Shown here one piece after another: positions 33,957 through 42,896 of a stretch of 44,927 bases of DNA; position 1 is the first letter of the stretch; each line of letters begins with the position of its first letter. The notes under the pieces are model-generated. The model was not told the DNA's origin and did not search any database. It saw only the letters and a program-made list of their open reading frames with translations. The stretch covers positions 1-44,927 of the forward strand of contig JALONM010000027.1 of the NCBI GenBank assembly GCA_025454925.1, read 5' to 3'. The position numbers and the translations under genes are program-made. This stretch comes from Cytophagaceae bacterium. Lineage in GTDB: Bacteria; Bacteroidota; Bacteroidia; Cytophagales; Cytophagaceae.

Positions 33957-34289
33957 TTAATACTTTGTAGTATCTGGACTTGCAGATTGCGTAGTATCCG
34001 GAGCTGTAACGCTTGACTTTGGCAAATCCTCATCTTCTACTTCGCCTTCTTCTTCCGCAACAGACTTACTTACCATGCTGGTAGAAAAACTTAAAACAAA
34101 GATAGCAACTGCCAATCCCCATGTAGCGTTTTCCAACAAGTCACCTGTCTTTTTTACACCTAAAAACTGGTTAGCAGAAGAAGCTCCCATACCGGCAGCG
34201 ATTCCACCCCCTTTAGGATTCTGGATCATAACGATCAATATCAAGAGAACGGCCACTAAAATAAGTACGCCTAAAATTATTCCTATCAT
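33957..34289 (-). CDS. secG: Preprotein translocase subunit SecG
   Basis: 110 residues with two membrane helices (about 2-22 and 54-74). The conserved loop IQNPKGGGIAAGMGASSANQFLGV is followed by KKTGDLLENATW. The acidic, threonine-rich tail is typical of Bacteroidota SecG. It supports SecYEG-dependent export. It starts one base after the stop of the TPR gene and is the last gene of its operon. Confidence 0.95.
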   Translation of the reverse strand: MIGIILGVLILVAVLLILIVMIQNPKGGGIAAGMGASSANQFLGVKKTGDLLENATWGLAVAIFVLSFSTSMVSKSVAEEEGEVEDEDLPKSSVTAPDTTQSASPDTTKY

Positions 34290-34290
34290 T

Positions 34291-35586
34291 CTAAATACTT
34301 TTTAACTTTTCAATCTGGGATTCAAAGTAAGGCTTTTTTTCTGGAAATTTCAAACACAATTCCGTATATATCTCTATCGCTTTATCGCGTTTGCCTTGTA
34401 ATACCAGAATTTTGGCAAAATTTTCCGATACCGGACCTTTTTGTAAGGTGGTACTCCTGGTCGAAAGGTCCTCTGTTTCCGGCGGTAAATCCCGGGCATT
34501 TAACTTTGGCATCACCGGTTCCTCGGTGCTGAGTCTATTTATGATTTCCTCTTCCTTCTTTTTATTCTTCCGGAATATTTGTCGTTGCAAATTCAAATGA
34601 TCCAAGTATTGTATCATAAGACTGGCCTCTTGATCATCTACCGCAAGATATTCATCGGATCGAGAAATACGGATACTATTGGTTGGATAATACTGGTCTA
34701 ACGAACCTGTATATTTCCAATCGTGTATGTGCAGGGAAGCGGTCCAGTTCGTTTCTGAGTGCAACACCGGGATTGATTCCGAAGGAATAGTATCGGGCAT
34801 GACAGGCTCTGTCGAAAGGATTTCCTGCTCAGGTATTTCAATCTTTTCTTCTTTTAATTCAGGAATTTCGGTGCTTTGCTCCTGTGTATGTATTTCTATT
34901 TCCTGTTGGATTGGAACATCCCTTTCCTCCGCATTGCTTAGCTCTTCTTTCCTGATCTCTGCCTGAGTCTCTGGCTCTCCCCACGTGTCTGGTTCTTTAG
35001 CGAGCAAAGGTTCTGGGGAATCAAGAGTTTTTTCCTTTTCCAACGCATTGCGCTTTGCATCGCGGAGCTTCAACAAGCTTTGTCTTAATTCTTCCAGCAA
35101 CTGATCGTTGGAAGTAGTTTGCAGCTGGGGTTCCTTGGAATCGTGCGTCAAGGCTTCTGGAATTGCAGTAAGTTCCTTTTGCTCGATTTCTTTTTCTTGA
35201 GACAACTGTTTTTTATCGCGTTGCTGTTCTTGCCACTGCTGGATTTCCTGTTTTACTTCTGTCTCCGATTTAATAGGCTCCAGCACTGCTTCCTGCTTGG
35301 CTTCTTCAGGAATAAATTCGAGCGTTTTTTTTATGAGTAAAGGATTACTCTCATTTTCCGATTCAATAAGAGCTTTCAAATGTTGCCTGTCGGCTGCATA
35401 CAAAGCTGCCTTTTTTACTTTCAAACCTGCCAGCATATGGCCATTAGAGGCATAATAGCGGGCAATCAACAAATGGGCGCTTTGACAATAGGGATATTGT
35501 TGTACAAACGTTTCCAGGTCCCTCAGCTGATCTTCGGTGATCGGTGAGGGTTGCTGCAATAATTGTAAAAACGTTTGTTTATTCAT
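34291..35586 (-). CDS. TPR-containing protein with acidic, glutamine-rich middle
   Basis: 431 residues with no signal. The N-terminal 75 residues form helices (FLQLLQQPSPITEDQLRDLETFVQQYPYCQSAHLLIARYY) characteristic of a family conserved in Bacteroidota next to secG. The middle (about 110-270) is low-complexity and rich in Glu and Gln. The C-terminal 40 residues contain a TPR-like unit (AKILVLQGKRDKAIEIYTELCLKFP). The role is unknown; the constant place beside lptE and secG suggests envelope biogenesis. Confidence 0.8.
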   Translation of the reverse strand: MNKQTFLQLLQQPSPITEDQLRDLETFVQQYPYCQSAHLLIARYYASNGHMLAGLKVKKAALYAADRQHLKALIESENESNPLLIKKTLEFIPEEAKQEAVLEPIKSETEVKQEIQQWQEQQRDKKQLSQEKEIEQKELTAIPEALTHDSKEPQLQTTSNDQLLEELRQSLLKLRDAKRNALEKEKTLDSPEPLLAKEPDTWGEPETQAEIRKEELSNAEERDVPIQQEIEIHTQEQSTEIPELKEEKIEIPEQEILSTEPVMPDTIPSESIPVLHSETNWTASLHIHDWKYTGSLDQYYPTNSIRISRSDEYLAVDDQEASLMIQYLDHLNLQRQIFRKNKKKEEEIINRLSTEEPVMPKLNARDLPPETEDLSTRSTTLQKGPVSENFAKILVLQGKRDKAIEIYTELCLKFPEKKPYFESQIEKLKSI

Positions 35587-35587
35587 T

Positions 35588-36103
35588 CTACCAATCCAAC
35601 GATGAGGTTTTGATAAATATATTCCGTACGATCTGATCCAGTATGATTTCCACCAATTGACCCTCTACCTGCGTAAGGGATTGACTTTGCGAGAAGTCAC
35701 TGAAAAAAGAAAAGTTTTCGGTAAACTGATGTTTGTCGTTTTTCGCACTCACAAAAACAACATTCACCGTTATTGTAAGACGGTTTCCACCAGCCGTTTC
35801 ATTTTGTTGCAAGGCAACCGGAGTAACCGTAAATGAGGTGATTTTTCCACTCAGTTGCCAGTCGCCTTCTCCATTTACCTGCTTTAGTTTAGTATTGTTG
35901 AGGTAATATGTTTTTAACTTTTCAGTAAAATTTTGTCCCAGGGTTGCCGGCCCCTGCCCTGTTTCATTGACAAAACTTTGGATGTACAAGGTTTTTACAT
36001 CATCCGGAATGCTGCCTCCGGTGGCGCTGTAATTAACCGAGCAACCCGAATAGAGTAAGGTAAGTATTCCTACCAAGACCAGGTGCCAACTATTCCAAGC
36101 CAT
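35588..36103 (-). CDS. lptE: LptE-like LPS-assembly lipoprotein
   Basis: 171 residues with the lipobox YSGCSVNYS after a hydrophobic segment. The n-region has no lysine or arginine, which is unusual. The motif IPDDVKTLYIQSFVNETG and the following TEKLKTYYLNNTKLKQVNGEGDWQLSGKI strand pattern match the Bacteroidota LptE family (LptE-like). In the outer membrane it helps LptD insert lipopolysaccharide. Its start overlaps the end of the sigma-54 activator gene by 14 bases, so it is translationally coupled. Confidence 0.88.
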   Translation of the reverse strand: MAWNSWHLVLVGILTLLYSGCSVNYSATGGSIPDDVKTLYIQSFVNETGQGPATLGQNFTEKLKTYYLNNTKLKQVNGEGDWQLSGKITSFTVTPVALQQNETAGGNRLTITVNVVFVSAKNDKHQFTENFSFFSDFSQSQSLTQVEGQLVEIILDQIVRNIFIKTSSLDW

Positions 36104-37355
36104 ATTCTTTTATTTTTCGATACAGTGTGCGTTCAGAAATTCCAAGATCCTGTGCCGCATACTTTCGTTTGTTGTTATTTTTCCGGAGCGCTTTCACAAT
36201 CATTTCTTTTTCCTTTTCATTGAGTGAAAGACTCTCCTGTTCTTCTTCAATTTCAATATCGTGCACTACCTGGTCTTTATCCTCCAGAATAATGGTAGGT
36301 GCCGAATTCTTTTCCTGAACGGTACTGGGTAAATATACCGATTCTTCCTCTTTATCCAGATCAAGGTTGCTGAATAATTCCTTGTGCTTGTTCAATACCT
36401 GATGGCCATAGTTTTCGTTCTGCAGCACCTCATGCACCAACTTTTTCAATTCATTCATATCCTTTTTCATGTCAAAAAGGATCTTGTATAGAATTTCTCG
36501 TTCAGAAATGTCTTCGTTATTTCCTTTATCTTTTAAGACCGCTGGCAGGTTCGACATTTTTGAATCGGGTAAATAATGCGCCAGCGCATCTTTGCTCAAC
36601 ACCCGTTCTTGTTCGAGCACGGAAATTTGTTCTGCCAGGTTTTTCAACTGACGGATATTGCCTGGGAAACGAAACCTCAGCAACAAGTCTCGGGCCTCAT
36701 CGCTAAGCCTTATGGGCTGTACTTTATACCGATCTGCAAAATCTGCTGCGAATTTCCGGAATAATAAATCTATATCATTCCCCCGCTCGCGCAAGGGTGG
36801 CACATAAATAGGCACCGTGTTTAAGCGGTAATATAAATCTTCTCTGAATTTGCCACGCTGCACAGCTTCGTATAAATTGACATTGGTAGCAGCAATCACA
36901 CGCACATCGGTTTTTTGGACTTTGGACGAACCAACCCGGATAAACTCCTTGTTCTCCAAAACACGAAGCAATCGGGCTTGGGTTCCCAGAGGCATCTCCC
37001 CTATTTCATCCAAAAAAATAGTCCCTCCATCGGTTTCCTCGAAATATCCTTTCCTGGATTCATGCGCTCCGGTAAACGATCCTTTTTCATGACCGAATAA
37101 TTCCGAATCTATGGTACCTTCCGGAATGGCACCGCAGTTAATTGCGATAAACTTACCATGCTTTCTGGCGCTGAGAGAATGAATAATTTTGGAAAATGAT
37201 TCTTTCCCACTCCCACTTTCTCCGGTAATCAAAACGGTCATGTCCGTCGCTGCAACCTGCATTGCCACCTGTATGGCGTGATTCAGAGCAGGCGCATTGC
37301 CAATGATACCAAACCGTTGTTTAATACTTTGTATTTCCTGATTCAAATTTGACAT
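36090..37355 (-). CDS. Sigma-54 dependent transcriptional activator without receiver domain
   Basis: 421 residues. The AAA+ domain starts almost at the N-terminus, with the Walker A motif GESGSGKE (45-52), the sigma-54 contact loop as GSFTGA (92-97) instead of GAFTGA, and the Walker B motif GGTIFLDEIGE (110-120). A helical linker rich in charged residues follows (about 265-375). A Fis-type helix-turn-helix (about 385-421, KRKYAAQDLGISERTLYRKI) ends the protein. There is no N-terminal sensor domain, so control should come from another protein or from expression. It leads the operon of lptE, the TPR gene and secG. Confidence 0.92.
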   Translation of the reverse strand: MSNLNQEIQSIKQRFGIIGNAPALNHAIQVAMQVAATDMTVLITGESGSGKESFSKIIHSLSARKHGKFIAINCGAIPEGTIDSELFGHEKGSFTGAHESRKGYFEETDGGTIFLDEIGEMPLGTQARLLRVLENKEFIRVGSSKVQKTDVRVIAATNVNLYEAVQRGKFREDLYYRLNTVPIYVPPLRERGNDIDLLFRKFAADFADRYKVQPIRLSDEARDLLLRFRFPGNIRQLKNLAEQISVLEQERVLSKDALAHYLPDSKMSNLPAVLKDKGNNEDISEREILYKILFDMKKDMNELKKLVHEVLQNENYGHQVLNKHKELFSNLDLDKEEESVYLPSTVQEKNSAPTIILEDKDQVVHDIEIEEEQESLSLNEKEKEMIVKALRKNNNKRKYAAQDLGISERTLYRKIKEYGLE

Positions 37356-37763
37356 AGTGCCTTGTTGGCTGAAGACCTGTGGTCTCCAGTGTACTCTTTA
37401 GTTGCTGCAAGCCTTGTTGTAACGTGGCTTGTTTTTCTTCTTCCTTTTTTTTCAGAACTGCACCACCAAAGGATGGGGCATTAAAACTGAACTATAAAGG
37501 ACGGTAAATGCATCGTAGCATTCCAATCGAAATTCCGCTCCACCGGGATATTGGCTGAAACGGTAACTTACCAACTTTCATTCCAACATATTGGTTCAAA
37601 ACAATCGACAAAAGGCGCAAAAAGCCGTTTGAATTTCTTGAGTTTCAACCTCACGGCGATCGACCGGAACCTTATTGACCTACGTCCGATAACAACGCGT
37701 ATGCTTTTCAAACATTTTAAAAGAAGTAAAACTCAAGCTACTTCAAAAAACCATCAAGCCTAT
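37356..37763. other. Intergenic region with an orphan open frame
   Basis: This 408-base gap should hold the promoter of the activator operon, but none was identified. On the minus strand a stop-to-stop frame at 37321-37491 (56 sense codons, no ATG) reads like real protein, with the stretches FNAPSFGGAVLKKKEEEKQ and LQQGLQQLKSTLETTGLQ, and overlaps the activator start by 35 bases. It may be the 3' end of a decayed gene. Nothing else was seen. Confidence 0.35.
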
Positions 37764-38297
37764 TTATTGCGGTGTTGCACTTACTTCAAATACCATATTG
37801 ACATTGTTGCTCACTTGTGTCAATACCGTCTCATCTGCCTGGTATCGTATCTTCAGACTAAATTTATCTTTCTTAATAAAACTCATCAGATTCGTACCTT
37901 CAGCATCCAAAACCAGCGTGCGACCCGGATTCACCGGCACATTCAATTTACTGGCGATTTTCGTTTCAGATAAACCTTCTGCATTGATGTATAGTTCTAC
38001 CAATTTCAGAAAGTCATAATCAGCCGTATCGGGCAAAGTAACCTGAAGTTCACAGGATTTCAGGGTGATACTCTTCACCAGGTTGGTGGCTGTTTTTTTC
38101 GACTTGAACGTTGCCTCCGAATTGGTTGGCACATCAGGGGTCGTTAACTGCAGCGCGGTATTGGTGGCAATGGCCCCTGGAATGTTGAAGGAGGTACTGT
38201 AGTTCATATCAAAAGTCAACAGATCTTTGATTTTTTTACAACCGGCCAGTACCAGCAATGCTGCAAGACTTACAAAAGCTACGTGTGATAATTTCAT
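37764..38297 (-). CDS. Putative lipoprotein of unknown function
   Basis: 177 residues with a signal peptide and the lipobox LAGCKKI. The mature domain is beta-rich and threonine/lysine-rich (YSTSFNIPGAIATNTALQL; SCELQVTLPDTADYDFL). The shape recalls small surface lipoproteins of Bacteroidota with no assigned role. It lies 42 bases after miaB and probably shares its transcript. Confidence 0.8.
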   Translation of the reverse strand: MKLSHVAFVSLAALLVLAGCKKIKDLLTFDMNYSTSFNIPGAIATNTALQLTTPDVPTNSEATFKSKKTATNLVKSITLKSCELQVTLPDTADYDFLKLVELYINAEGLSETKIASKLNVPVNPGRTLVLDAEGTNLMSFIKKDKFSLKIRYQADETVLTQVSNNVNMVFEVSATPQ

Positions 38298-38339
38298 AGG
38301 TAATGTTGTTTAACGTTTATGTATTACCTGCCCTGCCTG

Positions 38340-39773
38340 TTATTCAGAAACCGGAACACCAAATAAACTGCCTTGGGTGCATCCAGTGATGCGGAGCTGC
38401 ACATAATCCCCTATCTTCCTGTTTTCACGAGGGAAAATAACGGTGGTATTATTTGAAGTCCTTCCTTTAAAATCTTCTTCTGATTTTTTAGAAGTACCAT
38501 CTATGAGCACCTCATATACTTTTCCGATCATCAGATTATTGAGTTCCAGCGAATGACTGTTTTGCAGAGCAATAATCTCTTCCAGTCTACGATTTTTCAC
38601 CTCGGAAGGTACATCATCGGCGTATTTTTTTGCTGCGGGAGTATTCGGACGTTCGCTGTATTCAAACATATACGCATAATGGTACTTTACCTCTTTCATA
38701 AGAGCTACGGTTTGCGCATGTTCCTCTTCCGTCTCAGAGCAAAAACCTGTAATGATGTCCGTAGAAATGCCACAATCATCGCCCAGGATGCGGCGTATGG
38801 CAGCGATTCGCCCCAGGTACCACTCGCGGGTATAGCCGCGGCTCATGAGCTCCAGAATGCGATTGTTGCCGCTTTGGGCCGGCAGGTGTATATACTTGCA
38901 AATATTGTGATAGCGTGCCATGGTGTGCAGCACTTCATCGGTCATATCCTTAGGATGAGAAGTGGTAAACCGTACGCGCAACAAAGGATTAATGAGCGCT
39001 ACGCGTTCTAGTAACTGGGCAAAGTTCACGGTTTCGGTTCCGTCTTCAGAAGACCATTTGTAGGAATCTACGTTTTGCCCCAACAAGGTTACTTCCCGGT
39101 ACCCCTGTTCAAACAAGGTTTTGGCTTCATTCAGAATGGAAGCTACATCACGGCTCCGTTCGCGACCACGAGTATACGGAACAACACAAAAAGAGCACAT
39201 ATTGTCGCACCCGCGCATGATGCTGATGTAAGCACTGATGCCGTTTCCACCCAATCGAACCGGGTTAATATCGGCGTAGGTTTCCTCTCGCGAAAGAAAA
39301 ACGTTCACCGCTTTTTCACCTTCATCAACTTCCGAAATCAAAGACGGCAAATCGCGATAAGCATCGGGCCCCACTACCATGTCCACCAATTTTTCTTCTT
39401 CCAATAATTTGGCTTTCAAGCGCTCGGCCATGCACCCCAATATCCCCACCATCATGGAGGGCTTATTGCGCTTGATGTGCGCGAATTGTGCCAATTTGTT
39501 CCGAACTTTTTGTTCGGCATTCTCACGAATCGAACAGGTATTCAAAAAGATCACATCTGCCGAATAAGGATCCGAAGTTGTATCGAAACCATTGTCGAAC
39601 ATGATGGAACTTACGATTTCACTGTCGGAAAAATTCATCTGGCAACCGTACGTTTCCAGATATAACTTGCGTTTTTTCCCGGTATTCTGATCCGCACTGA
39701 TTCTGGGCACTTCACACTGCTCTTTCTCTTCCGCAGTTTTCAGAATTTCTAACGATTCGAATCGTTGTTTCAT
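38340..39773 (-). CDS. miaB: tRNA-2-methylthio-N6-dimethylallyladenosine synthase
   Basis: 477 residues. The N-terminal MTTase domain has [17 protein letters not shown] with the first cluster cysteine; others are in [10 protein letters not shown] and GCMAERLK. The radical SAM motif CDNMCSFC (CX3CX2C) follows, and a TRAM domain ends the protein (about 410-475). It methylthiolates i6A37 of tRNAs reading UNN codons. The 35-residue N-terminal extension is a feature of the family in Bacteroidota. A consensus -7 box lies 65 bases upstream. Confidence 0.96.
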   Translation of the reverse strand: MKQRFESLEILKTAEEKEQCEVPRISADQNTGKKRKLYLETYGCQMNFSDSEIVSSIMFDNGFDTTSDPYSADVIFLNTCSIRENAEQKVRNKLAQFAHIKRNKPSMMVGILGCMAERLKAKLLEEEKLVDMVVGPDAYRDLPSLISEVDEGEKAVNVFLSREETYADINPVRLGGNGISAYISIMRGCDNMCSFCVVPYTRGRERSRDVASILNEAKTLFEQGYREVTLLGQNVDSYKWSSEDGTETVNFAQLLERVALINPLLRVRFTTSHPKDMTDEVLHTMARYHNICKYIHLPAQSGNNRILELMSRGYTREWYLGRIAAIRRILGDDCGISTDIITGFCSETEEEHAQTVALMKEVKYHYAYMFEYSERPNTPAAKKYADDVPSEVKNRRLEEIIALQNSHSLELNNLMIGKVYEVLIDGTSKKSEEDFKGRTSNNTTVIFPRENRKIGDYVQLRITGCTQGSLFGVPVSE

Positions 39774-39837
39774 GAGACTTCTTATCTTCTTATTCTACTA
39801 TTGCCTTTCTATGCAGAAACCTTAGTATTCTGCCCTG

Positions 39838-39845
39838 CAAAGGTA
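39838..39845 (-). promoter_or_regulatory. Candidate -7 box for miaB
   Basis: The minus strand reads TACCTTTG, an exact match to TAnnTTTG, 65 bases before the miaB ATG. No TTG is found at -33. Confidence 0.4.
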
Positions 39846-39970
39846 ATTAGAAAATATGACATTATGTCACTTTAACCTCGATTCCAGATCAAAGGCAAAC
39901 CTTAAGCTATTATTCACTCAAGCAAAGTAATGAGCAAACCTAGATGCGTATCCATTTTTTCAGTACTATG

Positions 39971-39999
39971 TTGCATTTAGTTGCAAAACTATATATTTT
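39971..39999 (+). promoter_or_regulatory. Candidate promoter for the radical SAM gene
   Basis: TTG (39971-39973), 18 bases and TATATTTT (39992-39999, last base off consensus) precede ATG 40027 by 27 bases. Confidence 0.35.
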
Positions 40000-40026
40000 A
40001 GCAAAATACTAAATTATATAGCTTTT

Positions 40027-41070
40027 ATGAATATAAAAGGACGAGGAGCACAATCCAATAGTTTAAATCCATTTGAAAAACATGCGCTCAGTTTTGCTAT
40101 TCTGGAAGGGATTGACGCGCCCTATTTTGAACGTCCAAACACCAGCATACGCATTGAAACACCCAAAAAAATTATCAATAAGGTAGAAAGCACAGACCTC
40201 GGATTTGAATATTCCATGAACCCTTACCAAGGATGTGAACATGGATGTATTTATTGTTATGCCCGAAATACGCATACTTATTGGGGCTATAGTGCTGGCC
40301 TTGATTTTGAAACTAAAATTCTGGTAAAACGAAATGCCGGTGCATTGTTGGAAAAAGAACTGATGCATAAAAACTATCAGGTGGCTCCCATCATGTTGAG
40401 TGGGAATACGGATTGCTACCAACCCATCGAAAAAAAATTCCAACTTACCCGCAAATTATTAGAGGTAGCATGGAAATACCAGCAACCGCTTAGCATCATT
40501 ACTAAAAACGCTTTGGTAGAGCGCGATGCAGATATCTTACAACAACTGGCTTCCAAAAACCTGGTACATGTAAGTATTTCCATTACCACCCTGAACGAGG
40601 CATTGCGGTTAAAACTGGAGCCCCGCACGGCGCGCGGTGAACGCAGGTTGGAAACGGTGAAAACTCTTAGCACGGCTGGCATTCCGGTGCATGTAATGGT
40701 GGCTCCAGTCATTCCAGGGCTCAATGACCACGAAATCCCTGAGATTCTGCGGTGCTCTGCCGAAGCTGGAGCTTTAAGCGCAGCATACACAATGGTAAGG
40801 CTTAATGGTGCCGTAGCCGAGCTTTTTACGGAATGGATAGAACAGGCATTTCCCGATTTAAAAAATAAAGTATTGAACCAAATTTCCGAGGCTCATGGAG
40901 GACAGTTGAATGATAGCCGGCCAGGTTTGCGCATGAGTGGCGAAGGAGCCATGGCCGATTCTATCCAACAGTTATTTGCTGTAAATAAGGAGAAGTATTT
41001 TAAAAACAGAAAACTGCCTCCTCTAAACACCAACCTTTTCACCAAGCCGGGGCAACTTTCCCTTTTTTAA
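40027..41070 (+). CDS. PA0069/Rv2578c-type radical SAM protein
   Basis: 347 residues, soluble. The radical SAM cluster motif is C70-EHG-C74-IY-C77 in NPYQGCEHGCIYCYAR. The GNTDCYQPIEKKFQLTRKLLE segment and the later MVAPVIPGLNDHEIPEIL are hallmarks of the PA0069 family, which resembles spore photoproduct lyase (SplB). The biochemical role of the family is not settled; DNA repair has been suggested on similarity. It stands alone, divergent from miaB. Confidence 0.92.
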   Translation: MNIKGRGAQSNSLNPFEKHALSFAILEGIDAPYFERPNTSIRIETPKKIINKVESTDLGFEYSMNPYQGCEHGCIYCYARNTHTYWGYSAGLDFETKILVKRNAGALLEKELMHKNYQVAPIMLSGNTDCYQPIEKKFQLTRKLLEVAWKYQQPLSIITKNALVERDADILQQLASKNLVHVSISITTLNEALRLKLEPRTARGERRLETVKTLSTAGIPVHVMVAPVIPGLNDHEIPEILRCSAEAGALSAAYTMVRLNGAVAELFTEWIEQAFPDLKNKVLNQISEAHGGQLNDSRPGLRMSGEGAMADSIQQLFAVNKEKYFKNRKLPPLNTNLFTKPGQLSLF

Positions 41071-41082
41071 ACCGGCTTTTCT

Positions 41083-41135
41083 AAATACTTCGCTTCTATT
41101 GAGAAAGCTCATGAATCGTAGGTCCATGGCCAGCT
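41083..41135 (+). repeat. Dispersed degenerate repeat, copy 3 (partial)
   Basis: The 15 bases attgagaaagctcat (41098-41112) are identical to 18180-18194, and the flanking ggcttttct and the gaatcgtaggtccatggccag stretch match copy 2 loosely. It lies in the 200-base gap between two converging genes. The rest of the gap holds a CCGGGT/ACCCGG hairpin (41261-41283) that reaches into the end of the porP/sprF-like gene. Confidence 0.5.
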
Positions 41136-41270
41136 TTTGTATGCTGGATGCGATGGAGCCTCCCTTTACTAAGGACGCCAACGCTGCTAAAGAATCAAAC
41201 AGAAAAAACCTTACGGATCCAGAAAAAAAAATGGTGAGAGTTCACTCAGCAGAAGCAGATCCGGGTAATG

Positions 41271-42311
41271 CTAATTCACCCGGTCCGGGTTAATCATGCG
41301 GGTGAGCACAGGCACGCGCTTTTTCTCTATTCGGAAAAAAACTTCCCAGCCAGAGCTGCTACCGAATACATCTTTATTCGCACCCAATACCATATCGTAA
41401 TTAAAACCCAAGGTCCAGAAATCATTCTTCAATCCTAACATATAGGATACAAAGCCATTGTTCTGATACCAGCATCCAATCATAATCTGATCGGGTTGCA
41501 GGAAGAAATCGGTACGATTCATCAGGTAACGAAAATCGGCACCGGTTTGAAAATATACCCGGTCGCCCTGAATGGAGGAAATAATTCCGGGAGATAAATA
41601 AAAATACGGAGGCAAGGATTTATTGAGTAACAAAAAACTGCGATGGCTGAATTTGGTTGGACTCTTTACGCCGGAGAAAAACGACTGGTCTGCCCTATTC
41701 AAATGATAAACAGCATAACCGGCAGTAAAATCGGTTCCAGGAACGCGTATATCATGACGATGGCCTTTGTAGGAATAAACGATTCCGGAAGATAATTCCG
41801 GAATTACTTTCCGGGTATCAATGCCACCGGAAATTGGATCGACCGGGAAAGTCTTATCGTAACCATTGAATCGTTCAAACTGACTGCCCCAGCGCAACGA
41901 ACTAGGATCAATGCGACGCTGCGTGATTCCTAGTTGCAAACCGAATTGCAAGCTGTTGTCTACATTGTTTCGAATTAAATTATAGGCGCCTGAAAGATTC
42001 GCATTGATTAAATTATACCCCGCATCATCAAAACGCTCCTGTATGACGCTTATGCCCATACCGCCAAAGGGTATTTCTGATTGTTCGTCGGAATAGAACG
42101 GCTTAATCATGGAAGCATAGCTGAGCGTATAAGGCAAGCCCAAAGCTTTCCATTGAATTTTATGATTGAAATTAAAACTTGTTGAAGTTTCTGAACCGGC
42201 AAAGGCTGGATTCAAATACAAATTGGTATTGCTCATCCTGGAATAAACTCCTTCCTGGGCAAACACCGTCGAAACAGGCAGCAAAAAAATGAATACTATT
42301 ATTCTAAACAT
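41271..42311 (-). CDS. PorP/SprF family type IX secretion outer membrane protein
   Basis: 346 residues. A signal peptide (cleavage near VFAQEG) is followed by a beta-barrel sequence beginning SRMSNTNLYLNPAFAGS, the signature of PorP/SprF proteins. Repeated amphipathic strands and a final aromatic strand region (WEVFFRIEKKRVP) support an outer membrane barrel. SprF-like proteins accompany secreted adhesins in gliding and type IX secretion. Several paralogues per genome are usual; no SprB-like or gliding gene is next to this one. Confidence 0.9.
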   Translation of the reverse strand: MFRIIVFIFLLPVSTVFAQEGVYSRMSNTNLYLNPAFAGSETSTSFNFNHKIQWKALGLPYTLSYASMIKPFYSDEQSEIPFGGMGISVIQERFDDAGYNLINANLSGAYNLIRNNVDNSLQFGLQLGITQRRIDPSSLRWGSQFERFNGYDKTFPVDPISGGIDTRKVIPELSSGIVYSYKGHRHDIRVPGTDFTAGYAVYHLNRADQSFFSGVKSPTKFSHRSFLLLNKSLPPYFYLSPGIISSIQGDRVYFQTGADFRYLMNRTDFFLQPDQIMIGCWYQNNGFVSYMLGLKNDFWTLGFNYDMVLGANKDVFGSSSGWEVFFRIEKKRVPVLTRMINPDRVN

Positions 42312-42602
42312 GAAAAATTGAACGCCTCTCTCGTTATACGTCTAGCAATAATACAATGTTTCAATCAAAAAATGAATTTCAAAAGGCGAAATTTGACCGG
42401 GATTTTACCTGGTGGTTCCGGCGTGGTATCGTCCGATTGATTCCATTCCACTTCTTACCAAGGTAGACCATTATTTTTCACTAGGAACCTACCCCTGTTT
42501 TACTTTGTAACCCGAACATTTACGATGGGTGAACCTTGGTTATGCCGCTAAATTTCTAACTACTTCATTGCCTTTATTGAGTATTCAAGACTCTTTTATT
42601 TT

Positions 42603-42702
42603 GGGGCGTGTCCCTTTTGGTGGCGCCTTCGGCGCCACCAGGGCCGGGCTATCGCTGCAAGCCCACGCCTTGGCGTGGGGCTTTACACTCTATCCCTCAC
42701 GC
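42603..42702 (+). repeat. Folded GC-rich intergenic element
   Basis: The element begins GGGGCGTG and ends CCCTCACGC; GCGTG (42606-42610) pairs with CACGC (42698-42702). Inside, TGGTGGCGCC/GGCGCCACCA (42618-42627, 42631-42640) form a perfect ten-base hairpin with loop TTC. A second stem pairs 42659-42669 with 42672-42683 with one bulged G. The conserved-looking GGGCCGGGCTATCGCTGCAA lies between the two. From memory, very similar elements occur many times in Bacteroidota genomes. It is much more GC-rich than its surroundings. Confidence 0.7.
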
Positions 42703-42738
42703 AAAACCAGCCACGTATATTCAGAAGAATTTTTTTTC

Positions 42739-42813
42739 GAAACCATGATTTTCTACCTCAGGATTACCGGCCTTACATCGCAGATCCATGAGCGTTTCGC
42801 TTCTAAGGAGAAA
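42739..42813 (-). repeat. Dispersed degenerate repeat, copy 4 (inverted)
   Basis: The reverse complement matches copy 2: the gctcat start, gatct-cgatg, ggtaatcc and agaaaatcatgg blocks occur in the same order and spacing, about 42 of 55 positions by my count. The outer part shares tttctcc and gaagcgaa. Unlike copies 2 and 3 it lies between divergent genes. Confidence 0.6.
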
Positions 42814-42896
42814 CACCGGTTCAAAATTTTCAATATTTTTTTCGAAGCTGTATGGAATTTCATAAAAGCACTCATCCAATAAGAAAAAAACTTCTT

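Larger units (their letters stand above)
42312..42896. other. Divergent intergenic region with folded GC-rich element and repeat copy 4
   Basis: This 585-base region holds the promoters of the porP/sprF-like gene and the vWA lipoprotein gene, a folded element (42603-42702) and repeat copy 4 (42739-42813). A plus-strand open frame across both (42529-42882) is a by-product of these sequences. No promoter was identified with confidence. Confidence 0.5.

Noticed and set aside
37551-37973. 140-codon open frame on the plus strand
   Set aside because: Its second half is antisense to the well-supported lipoprotein gene at 37764-38297, and its sequence is rich in rare-looking combinations without any motif.
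41099-41293. 64-codon open frame on the plus strand
   Set aside because: It starts inside repeat copy 3, overlaps the end of the porP/sprF-like gene on the other strand and has no domain or signal.
42529-42882. 117-codon open frame on the plus strand
   Set aside because: It is read through the folded GC-rich element and inverted repeat copy 4, so it is a by-product of non-coding structure.
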